Assembly (NCBI GenBank): GCA_028293625.1
Contig: JAQGOL010000024.1
Location: 62,001-126,000 of the forward strand
Reading direction: 5' to 3'
Length of the DNA stretch: 64,000 bases
Source: Chthoniobacteraceae bacterium
GTDB taxonomy: Bacteria > Verrucomicrobiota > Verrucomicrobiia > Chthoniobacterales > Chthoniobacteraceae
This document shows, one piece after another, positions 51,991 to 60,895 of this stretch; positions within the stretch are counted from its first letter, which is position 1; every line of letters starts with the position of its first letter. Made by a program: the position numbers and the translations under genes. Under the pieces are notes generated by a model. That model had not been told where the DNA came from, did not search any database, and saw only the letters and a program-made list of their open reading frames with translations.

Positions 51991-54900
51991 AAAGGATCAT
52001 TTCGTTTCAAAACGCGCTTGCTGGGGTTCTGATGTTTGCCTGTTTGGCCGCCATCGCTGCTGAACCGGTCACCGTCATCGTTCCATACAATCCGGCCAAG
52101 CCCGTAGCAGGCCAGACGCCCGATCAGTTTTACCTTCCGTATGAGCGGTTTCTCGAATTGTGGGAGCGCGCAAAACAAAATCGGCGTCCGATCAAGCCGG
52201 AGCCGGCTCCCATCGGGTTCGCTCTTAACAGCGCGCGATACGAAGGCCGGGTGGAAGAGAATATCGCGAGTTTCCGCGGTGTTCTCGATCTGACCGTGAC
52301 GAATGAAGCGTGGATTACTGTGCCGCTTCCGTTTAAGTCGGTGCGCACGCTCCTGCTTGACGGCGCGCCCGCGGCGTTTGATGGCGAGCAGGTCGTGATC
52401 GAAAAACCTGGCCGCCATCGGATTGAGGTGGAATTCGAGGTACCAATACAAGGCGCGCAGTTGCTTTGGACCATTCCACAAACGGCGGCCACGATGGTGG
52501 TTCTTACTTTGCCGAACCCGCGGACGACGGCCCGGATTTCTCCCGGCCACGGGTCGGTTGAACAGCTCGTCGATGGCGTCCGAACGATTTCCGCCGCAGT
52601 CGGTTCCAGCGATACGGTGCGCGTGGAGCTTGGAACAGCGGCTGCGCCGGATCGCGTGGCTGAGCCAGCGCTTGTTACGATCCGGCCTGTGATGTCGATT
52701 TCGTCCACCCTGGAATCGACGGTGGCGGCTTATACGTTTTCATTCCCGCAAGCCCGGCAGGATCGATTCACCATTCAATTTGAGAAGGGACTGGCTTTGG
52801 TGAATCTGGAGGCAGTCGATTTGAAATCGTGGAACCTGCATGCCGACGGGGAAAAACAGGCGCTTGATCTGGTGCTCAATGAACCGGCCTCGGGCAGTTA
52901 TTCAGTCACGGTATCGACCGAGCGTCCCATCCTGAAGCTGCCCTCCGAGGTGCGCGCACCATTGTTTTCGGCAACCGCGCGGCGGATCGAAATTGCGCCA
53001 GCTCTCCTGGCACTCGGCCGGGTGGAAATCACGCCCCTGCCGGGCGCCGGGCTTCGGGAGGTGCCGGAAAAAGATCCTGCGCTACGTTTGGTGGCAGCCT
53101 ATTTGGGAAATGGCGAACTACGGTATCGGGTCGCGGCCATGGCGCCGATGCGTGAGGCGAAGGTCGATTACGTTTATCAGGTTAACCGCCGCAAGATTGA
53201 GCTCATTGCCTCGTTGCAATTTGAGGCCAAAGGCGAGGCGCTTTTTGATGTGGCAGTCGGTTTGCCGGCGCAGTTTGAAATTGAAGCGGTGGAGTCCGAA
53301 CGGCTCCAGGAGTGGTGGCGGGAAGGGGACCAGCTTCATGTGCGATTTAAGGATGCCACGCCGGCGACGACTCCGTTGGTGATTTACCTCGTGCGCCTTT
53401 TTAATGCCGCCCAAAACGCGCTTGAATTCCGTCCGCTGACCCTCACCGGCTTTAAGAGCATTACTGGCGAAGCTGTGATCGCCGCGCATAAAGGAGTCGA
53501 GGTCGGGATGCAATTGGCCGGCGATGGAAAGGAAATCGCGCCCGCGGCTGCCGCAACCGATTTTCAAATCCTCACGCCGCTGGAACGCAAACGCGGATTG
53601 AGTTTTAAAACGCAGAATTTCTCCGCCCAAGTCACGCTGACCCCGCTGCCGGAGAAGGCGGATGCACTCTGGGTGATGGACGCGCAGGCGCATGAAAACT
53701 GGGTGGCGCTGAATACCAAGGTGCGCCTTTCCTTAAAGCAGGGGAGCCTTGACCATGCCGTCTTTACGCTGCCTGCGGCGTTGCCCGAAGCGCGAGTGCT
53801 AGGCGTGGATGTGAGGGAGACACGTTCACGAGTTGAAGGCGATCAGCGCATTTACGAGGTGCGGTTTCAAAATGAGATCGACAGCGCCGTGGAGTTTTCT
53901 TTTGAAGTTGAGCTGGCCAATCCCGGCGAAGTGGCGCTTCCCCCGCTCTTGTTTCCCGAGATGCATACGGCAAGCGGTTATGTGCTCGCCGACAACGCTT
54001 CGGATTCTGAGATGAAGCTCAAATCGAGCGGAGTGGATCCTGCGCCGCTCTCTGAAATCCCATGGCTGCCATCGCTCTCCAATGCCGCCGGCATTTACCG
54101 GGTGCAACCGAACTGGTCTGTCACCCTTGGCATCGAACGGCTCGAAAAAGCCAGCAGCCGCGCCGCATTCTGCGCATGGGCGGAGATGACGACCGCCGTG
54201 CGCGCCGACGGCAGCGAATGGCATCGCGCCACCTGGCATCTTCAAAACCGATCCCTGCAATTTCTCCCGGTTTCCTTGCCGCAAGGGGCGCAACTGATGG
54301 GAGCCCGGGTCGCTGGAAAAAGCGTGCGCGCCGATGCCGGCAAGGTGGAGGGTCGCGATGTGATTTTGATTCCGCTGATCAAGACCAAGCCGGGCGATCT
54401 TTCTTATGATGTGGAGATTGTTTATCGACGGCTCGATTTGCCGCTTGGCTGGCGCACCCCGCGCAAATGGCTGGCGCCGGAGCTGGTGGGCATCACCGTG
54501 GAGCGCACTTTATGGAATGTCTGGCTGCCGGAAGATCGCCGTCTGGAGAGCGCTTCAGGCAACATGGAAGCAGTCATTGGTGAAATGGCCCAAACCGAAA
54601 AGCTGGCCGGATCGCTGGATGAACTAAAAAAGCTCTCCTCCCTGGTGACTTCCTCCAACGTGAGCGCGGAAACAAAAGCCAACGCGCGCTCGAGCTGGAG
54701 TGCGTTGAGCAAAGAAATTGAACGCTCAAACAGCATGCCCCAAACCGGCGCCTATTCGATCATAAAAGGCAACGGAGCGCTTAGCGAACAATTGCAAACG
54801 GATCAAAACGATGAAGTGGTGAACCGGCGCCGTCTGATCACTTCGGAATTGGAGATGGAAACCAAGCGGGTGGCCCAAGGCGCAATGGCGGAGCCGCGAA

Positions 54901-55514
54901 GCGCGAACGGGCCCACTGGCAAGCAGATCATTCCCAAGGCCGGAAACGCACATTTCTGGGCGGAAAATAAGTTATTTGCCCGGCCCGCCGACACGGCGGG
55001 CGCCGCCGCGCTTGCCACGGCGCCGGATGCCAACAATTTGGGGCTCAATGACAATGTAATTTTGCAACAGCGCCAGCTGCCAGCTCCTCCCACCTCGCCT
55101 GTCGTTGATACTCCCGGGCAGGAAAACAGAGGGCAAAATTATCGAGGGCTTAGCAACGCGCGCGGCAACCGGCTTCAAACTGAGGAGCTTCCCTCGAACC
55201 TCCCAGCGGCGGTTGCCGTGTTGCCAGGCGCTCCGGCTGAACCTCCCAACTCTACGGTCCCGGCGCCCGAACGCCTTGAGCCGAAGGGCCGGGTTTCGCT
55301 GGAAGTCGATTTTGCTACGGAAGGCGCCGTCTATCATTTTAAGAAAGTCAAAGCCAGTGCGCTCCTGGAAATAAAAGCGGTTCAGCCCTCCGTTTTGAGC
55401 CGGTGGAAATCGTTGGGCGGCTTTCTCCTTCTCTCCGTGGCGCTTCTTGGAGTCCGCACAGCTTCCGTGCGCTTTGTGAGACGCCGCCGGAACCCGCAAA
55501 CCCGCCCTCATTGA
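51987..55514 (+). CDS. Giant secreted, membrane-anchored beta-rich protein C
   Basis: A 1175-residue paralogue of A and B, read from a GTG that overlaps the stop of B. Signal peptide ends AAIAAEP. The N-terminal motif is VTVIVPYNPAKPVAGQ...FYLPYERFLELWERAK, then ALNSARYEGRVEEN. The C-proximal module (about 725-860) has LQFLPVSLPQGAQLMGARV, RDVILIPLIK, RKWLAPELVG and WNVWLPEDRRLES. Between it and the juxtamembrane strand VSLEVDFATEGAVYHF lies a polar, Asn/Gln/Ala-rich linker of about 230 residues. A single C-terminal membrane helix and a basic tail end the protein, unlike the three segments of A and B. No catalytic motif is visible. Confidence 0.83.
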   Translation: MKRIISFQNALAGVLMFACLAAIAAEPVTVIVPYNPAKPVAGQTPDQFYLPYERFLELWERAKQNRRPIKPEPAPIGFALNSARYEGRVEENIASFRGVLDLTVTNEAWITVPLPFKSVRTLLLDGAPAAFDGEQVVIEKPGRHRIEVEFEVPIQGAQLLWTIPQTAATMVVLTLPNPRTTARISPGHGSVEQLVDGVRTISAAVGSSDTVRVELGTAAAPDRVAEPALVTIRPVMSISSTLESTVAAYTFSFPQARQDRFTIQFEKGLALVNLEAVDLKSWNLHADGEKQALDLVLNEPASGSYSVTVSTERPILKLPSEVRAPLFSATARRIEIAPALLALGRVEITPLPGAGLREVPEKDPALRLVAAYLGNGELRYRVAAMAPMREAKVDYVYQVNRRKIELIASLQFEAKGEALFDVAVGLPAQFEIEAVESERLQEWWREGDQLHVRFKDATPATTPLVIYLVRLFNAAQNALEFRPLTLTGFKSITGEAVIAAHKGVEVGMQLAGDGKEIAPAAAATDFQILTPLERKRGLSFKTQNFSAQVTLTPLPEKADALWVMDAQAHENWVALNTKVRLSLKQGSLDHAVFTLPAALPEARVLGVDVRETRSRVEGDQRIYEVRFQNEIDSAVEFSFEVELANPGEVALPPLLFPEMHTASGYVLADNASDSEMKLKSSGVDPAPLSEIPWLPSLSNAAGIYRVQPNWSVTLGIERLEKASSRAAFCAWAEMTTAVRADGSEWHRATWHLQNRSLQFLPVSLPQGAQLMGARVAGKSVRADAGKVEGRDVILIPLIKTKPGDLSYDVEIVYRRLDLPLGWRTPRKWLAPELVGITVERTLWNVWLPEDRRLESASGNMEAVIGEMAQTEKLAGSLDELKKLSSLVTSSNVSAETKANARSSWSALSKEIERSNSMPQTGAYSIIKGNGALSEQLQTDQNDEVVNRRRLITSELEMETKRVAQGAMAEPRSANGPTGKQIIPKAGNAHFWAENKLFARPADTAGAAALATAPDANNLGLNDNVILQQRQLPAPPTSPVVDTPGQENRGQNYRGLSNARGNRLQTEELPSNLPAAVAVLPGAPAEPPNSTVPAPERLEPKGRVSLEVDFATEGAVYHFKKVKASALLEIKAVQPSVLSRWKSLGGFLLLSVALLGVRTASVRFVRRRRNPQTRPH

Positions 55515-55551
55515 TTCCAAGAAAGAACCGGTCCGCTAACCACCCTAATCC

Positions 55552-56790
55552 ATGATCCATGTTCCCAGCTTGATCGAACGCAAACGTGACGGCGGCGAAT
55601 TAACGGAGCTCGAACTCGATGAATTTATCCGTGGCTACACGGATGGCTCGATTCCCGACTATCAGGCGAGCGCGTTTGCGATGGCGGTTTATTTTCGTGG
55701 AATGTCCGATTTGGAAACCGGACATCTTACCCAGGCGATGATGCGGAGTGGACGCATGATGACACATCGGCCCGGGTCGCCGCCCAAGGTCGACAAACAT
55801 TCCACCGGCGGAATCGGCGATAAAGTCACGCTGGTGCTTGCGCCGTTGCTTGCCTGTGATGATCTCTGGATTCCCACGATTGCCGGCCGCGGCCTTGGAA
55901 TCACCGGCGGGACGCTCGACAAGATGGAAAGCATCCCCGGGTTTTCATTCGCTTTAAACGAGGCGGAAGTCGAGGCGCAGCTCGAACGCCTCGGCGTGGC
56001 AATGCTGGGTCAGACCGACGATCTTTGTCCGGCCGACAAAAAGCTTTATGCGCTTCGCGATGTCACCGGTTGCGTGCAATCGCAGCCGCTCATTGTGGCA
56101 AGCATCATGAGTAAAAAGCTGGTGGAGAGCCTCGACCGCTTGGTGCTCGACGTGAAGTTTGGTTCAGGTGCGCTCATGCAGACACGGCCCCAAGCCGAGT
56201 TGCTGGCCGCCGCGCTGGTGGCCGTGGGGGAGGAGATGGGCGTGCAGACCACTTACTTGCTGACTCCAATGGATGAACCCCTCGGCCATACAGCGGGCAA
56301 TGCGCTTGAAGTGGCCGAATCGGTCGCCACTCTTCAGGGCGGCGGCCCGCCGGATTTGGTTTCCCTCACGCTCGATCTCGCGGAACAAGTCTCCACGGTT
56401 TCCCGGGTTCAACTTGCAAAGTGGCTCGAAGACGGCACGGCGTGGAGAAAGTTCGTGGCCCTTGTGGAAGCCCAGCAGGGAGACGCCACGGTTCTTGAAA
56501 AAATAACCAAGGTTCATCGGGCGCCAATCATTCACGCATTGCCCGCGGCCGCCTCGGGCCGGATTTTGAAGATGGATGCCGGGGCCATCGGCCGTGCCTG
56601 TGTGGCGCTTGGAGCAGGACGAGCAAAATCGACTGATCCCATTGATTTTGCGGTCGGCTGTTCGGGAATCCGCAAAGCGGGCGAGCAGATTGAGAAAGGG
56701 GAGCCGGTGCTTTACCTTCACGCCCGCTCCGAATCGCAGCTGGCCACGGCCCTCGGTTTGCTTAATGGAAACGTAGGCACGATAAGGTGA
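55552..56790 (+). CDS. deoA: Thymidine/pyrimidine nucleoside phosphorylase
   Basis: Reversible phosphorolysis of thymidine or uridine to a free base and (deoxy)ribose-1-phosphate. The 412-residue protein has the family signature region GRGLGITGGTLDKMESIPG, the phosphate-binding KHSTGGIGDKVTL, LVLDVKFGSGALM and GHTAGNALEVAES. It is a little shorter than the E. coli enzyme at the C-terminus. It follows the giant cassette by 37 bases on the same strand but has no functional link to it that I can see. Confidence 0.92.
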   Translation: MIHVPSLIERKRDGGELTELELDEFIRGYTDGSIPDYQASAFAMAVYFRGMSDLETGHLTQAMMRSGRMMTHRPGSPPKVDKHSTGGIGDKVTLVLAPLLACDDLWIPTIAGRGLGITGGTLDKMESIPGFSFALNEAEVEAQLERLGVAMLGQTDDLCPADKKLYALRDVTGCVQSQPLIVASIMSKKLVESLDRLVLDVKFGSGALMQTRPQAELLAAALVAVGEEMGVQTTYLLTPMDEPLGHTAGNALEVAESVATLQGGGPPDLVSLTLDLAEQVSTVSRVQLAKWLEDGTAWRKFVALVEAQQGDATVLEKITKVHRAPIIHALPAAASGRILKMDAGAIGRACVALGAGRAKSTDPIDFAVGCSGIRKAGEQIEKGEPVLYLHARSESQLATALGLLNGNVGTIR

Positions 56791-56878
56791 ACGGCAGTCT
56801 GGAGCGGTGCCGGCAATCCTTCCACTCATCCCTACAGCTTGTCATCCGCCCACCTGAGTGATTGATATTAGATCTACC

Positions 56879-58087
56879 ATGGCAACCGTTGCACAATTCG
56901 ACCCTATCGAGGAAATCCTCAAAGAGATGCATGCGGGACGCATGGTGATCGTGACCGATGACGCTGATCGTGAGAACGAAGGCGATTTGGTCATGGCCGC
57001 GGAAAAAATTACACCGGAAGCGGTGAACTTCATGGCGACGCATGGACGCGGTCTGATTTGCACGCCGATCACCGAGGAACGCGCCACCGAGCTGGGGCTG
57101 CAACGGATGGTGCTCGAAAATCGCGAAAGTTACCGGACCGATTTCACTGTCTCGGTCGATGCGGCCAAAGGGGTTACCACCGGGATCAGTGCTTATGATC
57201 GGGCACGGACCATCCAGCTGCTCGCTGATTCCTCGGCGACACCGGCGGATCTTGTGCAACCGGGCCATGTTTTCCCATTGCGGGCCAAGTCCGGTGGTGT
57301 GCTGCGGCGGGCGGGCCATACCGAGGCGGGTGTCGATTTGGCGCGGATGGCGGGACTCAAGCCGGCGAGTGTGCTTTGCGAGATTCTTCATGCCAATGGC
57401 ACGATGGCGCGGCTGCCTGAGCTCAGGAAGTTTGCAAAAAAGCACAAGCTCAAGATGTGCAGCATTGAAGACTTGATTGCGTATCGGCGCAGCCGGGAGC
57501 GCTTGATTGAGAGTGAACAGATCATCAAGTTTCCCACTGCGTTCGGCGAGTTTGACCTGCATATGTACCGCTCCCTCGTCGATGGGGCTCATCATCTTGC
57601 ATTGGTGAAAGGGACCATCGCGGGGAATAAAAATACGCTGGTCCGGGTTCATAGTGAGTGCCTGACCGGCGATGTTTTCGGCTCGTTGCGATGTGATTGC
57701 GGCAATCAACTCCACAGCGCGCTCGCCCAGATTGCAGCGGCCGGTGCCGGTGTGCTCCTTTATATGCGGCAGCACGAAGGGCGCGGCATCGGCCTCCCGG
57801 CCAAAATCCATGCTTATAAGCTTCAGGAGGAGGGGCTCGATACGGTGGAGGCGAATGAAAAACTTGGGTTCCCCGCTGAACTTCGCGATTACGGCATCGG
57901 TGCGCAGATTCTCGTCGATCTTGGAGTTCGCAGGATGCGCTTTTTGACCAATAACCCAAAGAAAGTCATCGGGCTGGAGGGATACGGATTAAAGATTGTG
58001 GAAGTGGTCCCGATCCGCGCGGCGCCCAACCCGCACAATGCGCGCTACCTTGAAACGAAGCGCTTGAAAATGGGCCATCTTTTGTAA
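56879..58087 (+). CDS. ribBA: Bifunctional DHBP synthase / GTP cyclohydrolase II
   Basis: Makes both precursors of the riboflavin ring. From the ATG at 56879 it is 402 residues. The RibB half (residues 1-200) has [18 protein letters not shown] and [17 protein letters not shown]. The RibA half (from about 205) has the zinc ligands in [20 protein letters not shown] and [15 protein letters not shown], plus [13 protein letters not shown]. It is the first riboflavin gene of a ribBA-ribH-nusB-ftsY run. I saw no FMN riboswitch in the 88 bases before it. Confidence 0.95.
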   Translation: MATVAQFDPIEEILKEMHAGRMVIVTDDADRENEGDLVMAAEKITPEAVNFMATHGRGLICTPITEERATELGLQRMVLENRESYRTDFTVSVDAAKGVTTGISAYDRARTIQLLADSSATPADLVQPGHVFPLRAKSGGVLRRAGHTEAGVDLARMAGLKPASVLCEILHANGTMARLPELRKFAKKHKLKMCSIEDLIAYRRSRERLIESEQIIKFPTAFGEFDLHMYRSLVDGAHHLALVKGTIAGNKNTLVRVHSECLTGDVFGSLRCDCGNQLHSALAQIAAAGAGVLLYMRQHEGRGIGLPAKIHAYKLQEEGLDTVEANEKLGFPAELRDYGIGAQILVDLGVRRMRFLTNNPKKVIGLEGYGLKIVEVVPIRAAPNPHNARYLETKRLKMGHLL

Positions 58088-58163
58088 GGAAAAGGAACTG
58101 TCGCTTCCGCGCAACTCCGCTGTTGCTTGCCGTGAAGCGGCCACTAAGCTCTGCCCTCCCTAA

Positions 58164-58643
58164 ATGGCAACACACCTACCTTCACGTCCACGCCAGATGG
58201 CTTCGCGACGCCACTTTGCAATTGTGGCGAGCCAATACAACGCGACCTACGTCACGGGACTCGTTGAGAACGCGAAGCGCGAATTGGAGATGATCGCTCC
58301 CGGTTCGACGGTCAATGTGTGGGAAGTGCCCGGCGCGTTTGAGATTCCTCTTGTGGTGCAGGAGATTGCCACGCATAGCCAGCTCGATGCCATTATTGCT
58401 TTAGGCGTCATTATTGAAGGGGAAACCCAGCATGCGGCACTCGTTGGAGCCACCGTGACGCAAAGTTTGCAGCGTTTGTCGCTGGCTCATCGGGTGCCAA
58501 TCATTCACGAGGTGTTGCTGGTAAAAAACGAAGAACAAGCCAGGGCGCGCTGCCTTGAAGGCGAGCTCAACCGCGGCATCGAAGCGGCGCGCATAGCAGT
58601 CCGCATGGTGCAGGTCATGGCGGGTTTGCCGCGGCCACATTAG
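58164..58643 (+). CDS. ribH: 6,7-dimethyl-8-ribityllumazine synthase
   Basis: Joins the two products of the RibBA branches into lumazine, the penultimate step of riboflavin synthesis. The 159-residue protein has FAIVASQYNATYVTGLVENA, VWEVPGAFEIPLVVQEIA, IALGVIIEGETQHAALVGA and PIIHEVLLVKNEEQARAR, the expected substrate-binding motifs; the usual catalytic His (in TxHxx) is seen as QHAAL. It follows ribBA by 76 bases. Another ATG at 58197 would remove eleven non-conserved residues. Confidence 0.93.
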   Translation: MATHLPSRPRQMASRRHFAIVASQYNATYVTGLVENAKRELEMIAPGSTVNVWEVPGAFEIPLVVQEIATHSQLDAIIALGVIIEGETQHAALVGATVTQSLQRLSLAHRVPIIHEVLLVKNEEQARARCLEGELNRGIEAARIAVRMVQVMAGLPRPH

Positions 58644-58654
58644 ATTTTTTTTTC

Positions 58655-59110
58655 ATGGGCAAACGTCGAGACGGCCGGGAAGCGGCTATTCAATTTCTTT
58701 ATCAGCTTGATCTGAATCGGGAGAATCCAACGGAACTCTTCGAGTCCTTCTGGGTGCTGCGCACCGGTCCGGGAAACGAAGCCGCTTCCAAAAAAACGCG
58801 CGCATTCACCGAGCAGATCGTCGCCGGAGTCCGGGCGCATGCGGAGGAGATCGACGAGCAGATCAAAAAATTTGCCGCCAATTATGATCTGCACCGGATT
58901 GCGCCGGTCGATCGCAATATCCTGCGGCTGGCCATTTACGAGATGCTTTTCTGTACCGATGTGCCTCCCGTTGTCTCCATCAATGAAGCCATCGAGATCG
59001 CCAAGAAATTCGGCGGCGATGAATCAGGCCGCTTCGTCAACGGCATCCTTGACAGGGTGCGCGGCGAACTTAAGCGCGATGCGCGCGCGGCGATCCGGCC
59101 CGGGCAATAA
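58655..59110 (+). CDS. nusB: Transcription antitermination factor NusB
   Basis: RNA-binding antitermination factor for rRNA transcription. The 151-residue helical protein has RRDGREAAIQFLYQLDL at the start and RNILRLAIYEMLFCTDVPPV, then SINEAIEIAKKFGGDESGRF and NGILDRVR, the NusB core. It begins 11 bases after ribH, and ribH-nusB is a frequent bacterial pairing. The end is followed 15 bases later by ftsY. Confidence 0.93.
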   Translation: MGKRRDGREAAIQFLYQLDLNRENPTELFESFWVLRTGPGNEAASKKTRAFTEQIVAGVRAHAEEIDEQIKKFAANYDLHRIAPVDRNILRLAIYEMLFCTDVPPVVSINEAIEIAKKFGGDESGRFVNGILDRVRGELKRDARAAIRPGQ

Positions 59111-59125
59111 GCGGGGTTTTAAGCG

Positions 59126-59980
59126 ATGGCATTTGGATTTTTTAAATCGCTGATTCACAAGTTCTCCGGGCGCCCGGTCGACTGGGATGAATTGGAGGAA
59201 GCGCTCATTCGTGCCGACCTCGGGGTGCCGATGTCGATGCGCATCCTCAACGCACTTCAAACCCGGGAAGACGTGGCCAGCCTGACTGCGGAAACCGTCG
59301 TGGCGGTTGCCCGGGAAGAGATTCTGAAGGTGCTTTCCCGCGATACACTCATGATGAGGCCGCTTGCCTCAAAGCCCAAGGTGATCCTCGTGGTCGGTGT
59401 TAATGGCACAGGGAAGACCACTTCCACGGCCAAGCTCGCGAATTTGCTCAAAAAGAAAGGGCACAGCGTCATGCTTGCCGCAGCCGATACTTTTCGCGCC
59501 GCCGCCATCGAGCAGCTCGATATCTGGGCGCAGCGGATCGGATGCGAAATCATCAAAGGCCAGTATAACAGCGATCCGGCGGCGATCTGCCACGATGCTT
59601 ATCAGGCCGCGGACAGCCGCAATGTTGAGTTTTTGATCTGCGACACTGCCGGCCGGCTGCATACGAAGGTCAACCTCATGGGGGAATTAAACAAGATACA
59701 GCGGATTCTGGCTAGGTGCGCCCCGTCCGCCCCGGAAGAACGGCTGCTGGTGGTAGATGCAACAACCGGCGGCAATGCCCTCGTTCAGGCACGCGAATTT
59801 CATCAGGCCGTGAATCTGACCGGACTGATTGTCACCAAGCTCGATGGCAGCGGCAAAGGCGGCTGCGTGGTCGCGATTCAAAACGAACTCGGCATCCCGA
59901 CCCGATTTATCGGGACCGGTGAAAAGTTCGACGATTTCGCATTTTTCGAGAGCCGCCTTTTTGTCGATCAGATGCTGTAA
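59126..59980 (+). CDS. ftsY: Signal recognition particle receptor FtsY
   Basis: GTPase that docks SRP-ribosome complexes at the membrane. At 284 residues it has the N and G domains but no long acidic A domain. The P-loop is VVGVNGTGKTTSTAKLAN (about residue 90), then AAADTFRAAAIEQLDIWA (G2/I-box region), LICDTAGRLHTKVNLMGEL (G3), IVTKLDGSGKGG (G4) and RFIGTGEKFDDF, the SRP-GTPase closer. The first residues (FGFFKSLIHKFSGRP) form an amphipathic helix that could bind membrane. Confidence 0.95.
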   Translation: MAFGFFKSLIHKFSGRPVDWDELEEALIRADLGVPMSMRILNALQTREDVASLTAETVVAVAREEILKVLSRDTLMMRPLASKPKVILVVGVNGTGKTTSTAKLANLLKKKGHSVMLAAADTFRAAAIEQLDIWAQRIGCEIIKGQYNSDPAAICHDAYQAADSRNVEFLICDTAGRLHTKVNLMGELNKIQRILARCAPSAPEERLLVVDATTGGNALVQAREFHQAVNLTGLIVTKLDGSGKGGCVVAIQNELGIPTRFIGTGEKFDDFAFFESRLFVDQML

Positions 59981-60004
59981 GGCGCTGCCGTTGCGGGGAG
60001 CGGC

Positions 60005-60039
60005 GCAAAAAAGCCCGGAATGAAGTTCATTCCGGGCTT
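60005..60039 (-). terminator. Strong hairpin terminator of the PEP-CTERM gene
   Basis: AAGCCCGGAATGAA (60011-60024) pairs perfectly with TTCATTCCGGGCTT (60026-60039) across a one-base gap. On the minus strand the stem is followed by TTTT, completing a rho-independent terminator 25 bases after the stop of the PEP-CTERM gene. It could also stop readthrough from ftsY, although no T-tract follows on the plus strand. Confidence 0.82.
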
Positions 60040-60063
60040 GTGATGAGATCGCTTTGCGCGGGA

Positions 60064-60756
60064 TTAGTGGCGGCGGCGGCGAAGGGCGGCAATGCCCACC
60101 GTTGTCAGGCCAAGAAGTCCCAGGGTGCCCGGCTCAGGTACCGCTGCGGTGCCGGTAATGTTTGCCTGGGCAACTTGCATGCTGTTGGAGTTGGCGACAT
60201 CCGCGACGGTTGGGAAAACTAGGATGTAGCTTTTATACGGGGTCGTATTCGGGAACGAAACTGAAGCGCTCGTGAATATCGGCGTTGTACTGGTGAACCC
60301 CGTGGGCTGGTCGACCGCGATTGGAGTGAATGAGCTTAAGCTGAATGTGGCACCGGCGGCTTCATTTCCAGCAACAGTCACTGTATTGCTGCCATACAAC
60401 GAGAAGGTCGCCGGATTCCGGGCCTGCCCGTCGTTGGCGGTCGTGAAATTAATCCCGGTGGCGATCGACAACCCAAAAGCCGGCGTGACTGCGATGCCGG
60501 TATCGGTTTTCGCGAAGTTCAGGTATTTGGTTGCCTGATCGACATCGAATATCTTGGAGGGCAGTTCGGCCGCAGGCCAGTTATTGACTCCGGCGGCAGT
60601 CCCTACGCCGCCAACCGTGAAGATGCTGGCGCTGGTAAGCTTACCGCCCGCGAGCGGATCGGTAACCGAGGTGATTATTGCGGCCTGAGTGATTGCCGTG
60701 CAGGCAAGCGCGAGGAACGCAACAGAAGCTGTTATAAGGGGGGGAACAAGTTTCAT
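60064..60756 (-). CDS. PEP-CTERM sorting-domain protein, discoidin-like
   Basis: A 230-residue exported protein with signal peptide (residues about 1-25, ending TQA) and a C-terminal sorting region: VPEPGT, a hydrophobic helix (LGLLGLTTVGIAAL) and RRRRH. The body (about residues 30-190) has KIFDVDQATKYLNFAKTDTG, GINFTTANDGQARNPATFSLY and PTVADVANSNSMQVAQ, a discoidin/F5-8-type beta pattern seen in other PEP-CTERM proteins. It is a probable substrate of the exosortase encoded at 208-1752. It lies on its own with its own terminator. Confidence 0.88.
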   Translation of the reverse strand: MKLVPPLITASVAFLALACTAITQAAIITSVTDPLAGGKLTSASIFTVGGVGTAAGVNNWPAAELPSKIFDVDQATKYLNFAKTDTGIAVTPAFGLSIATGINFTTANDGQARNPATFSLYGSNTVTVAGNEAAGATFSLSSFTPIAVDQPTGFTSTTPIFTSASVSFPNTTPYKSYILVFPTVADVANSNSMQVAQANITGTAAVPEPGTLGLLGLTTVGIAALRRRRH

Positions 60757-60895
60757 TTAGGTTAAGTTCTGATGGAGGAACAATGCGCATCTTCCACGGG
60801 CATTTATCTTCCACAAGAAACTTAGCAAAAAAACTTAGAAAAAATTTAAGTGTATATACAGCTGCTGTTAAAAAATGATTTATTGTGTATGATTT
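60757..60895. promoter_or_regulatory. AT-rich upstream region of the PEP-CTERM gene
   Basis: This 139-base gap is clearly more AT-rich than the rest of the window, with several A and T runs (about 60830-60890), compatible with a promoter or UP-like element for the PEP-CTERM gene at 60756. On the other side it abuts the stop of the PQQ-like gene. I could not identify convincing -35/-10 boxes. Confidence 0.35.

Noticed and set aside
55552-56790. deoA as fourth member of the giant-protein cassette
   Set aside because: It is a complete, standard cytosolic nucleoside phosphorylase with a separate 37-base gap; same-strand adjacency alone does not link it.
56791-56878. FMN riboswitch before ribBA
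   Set aside because: The gap is only 88 bases and lacks the conserved RFN element motifs; it is too short for the full fold plus an expression platform.
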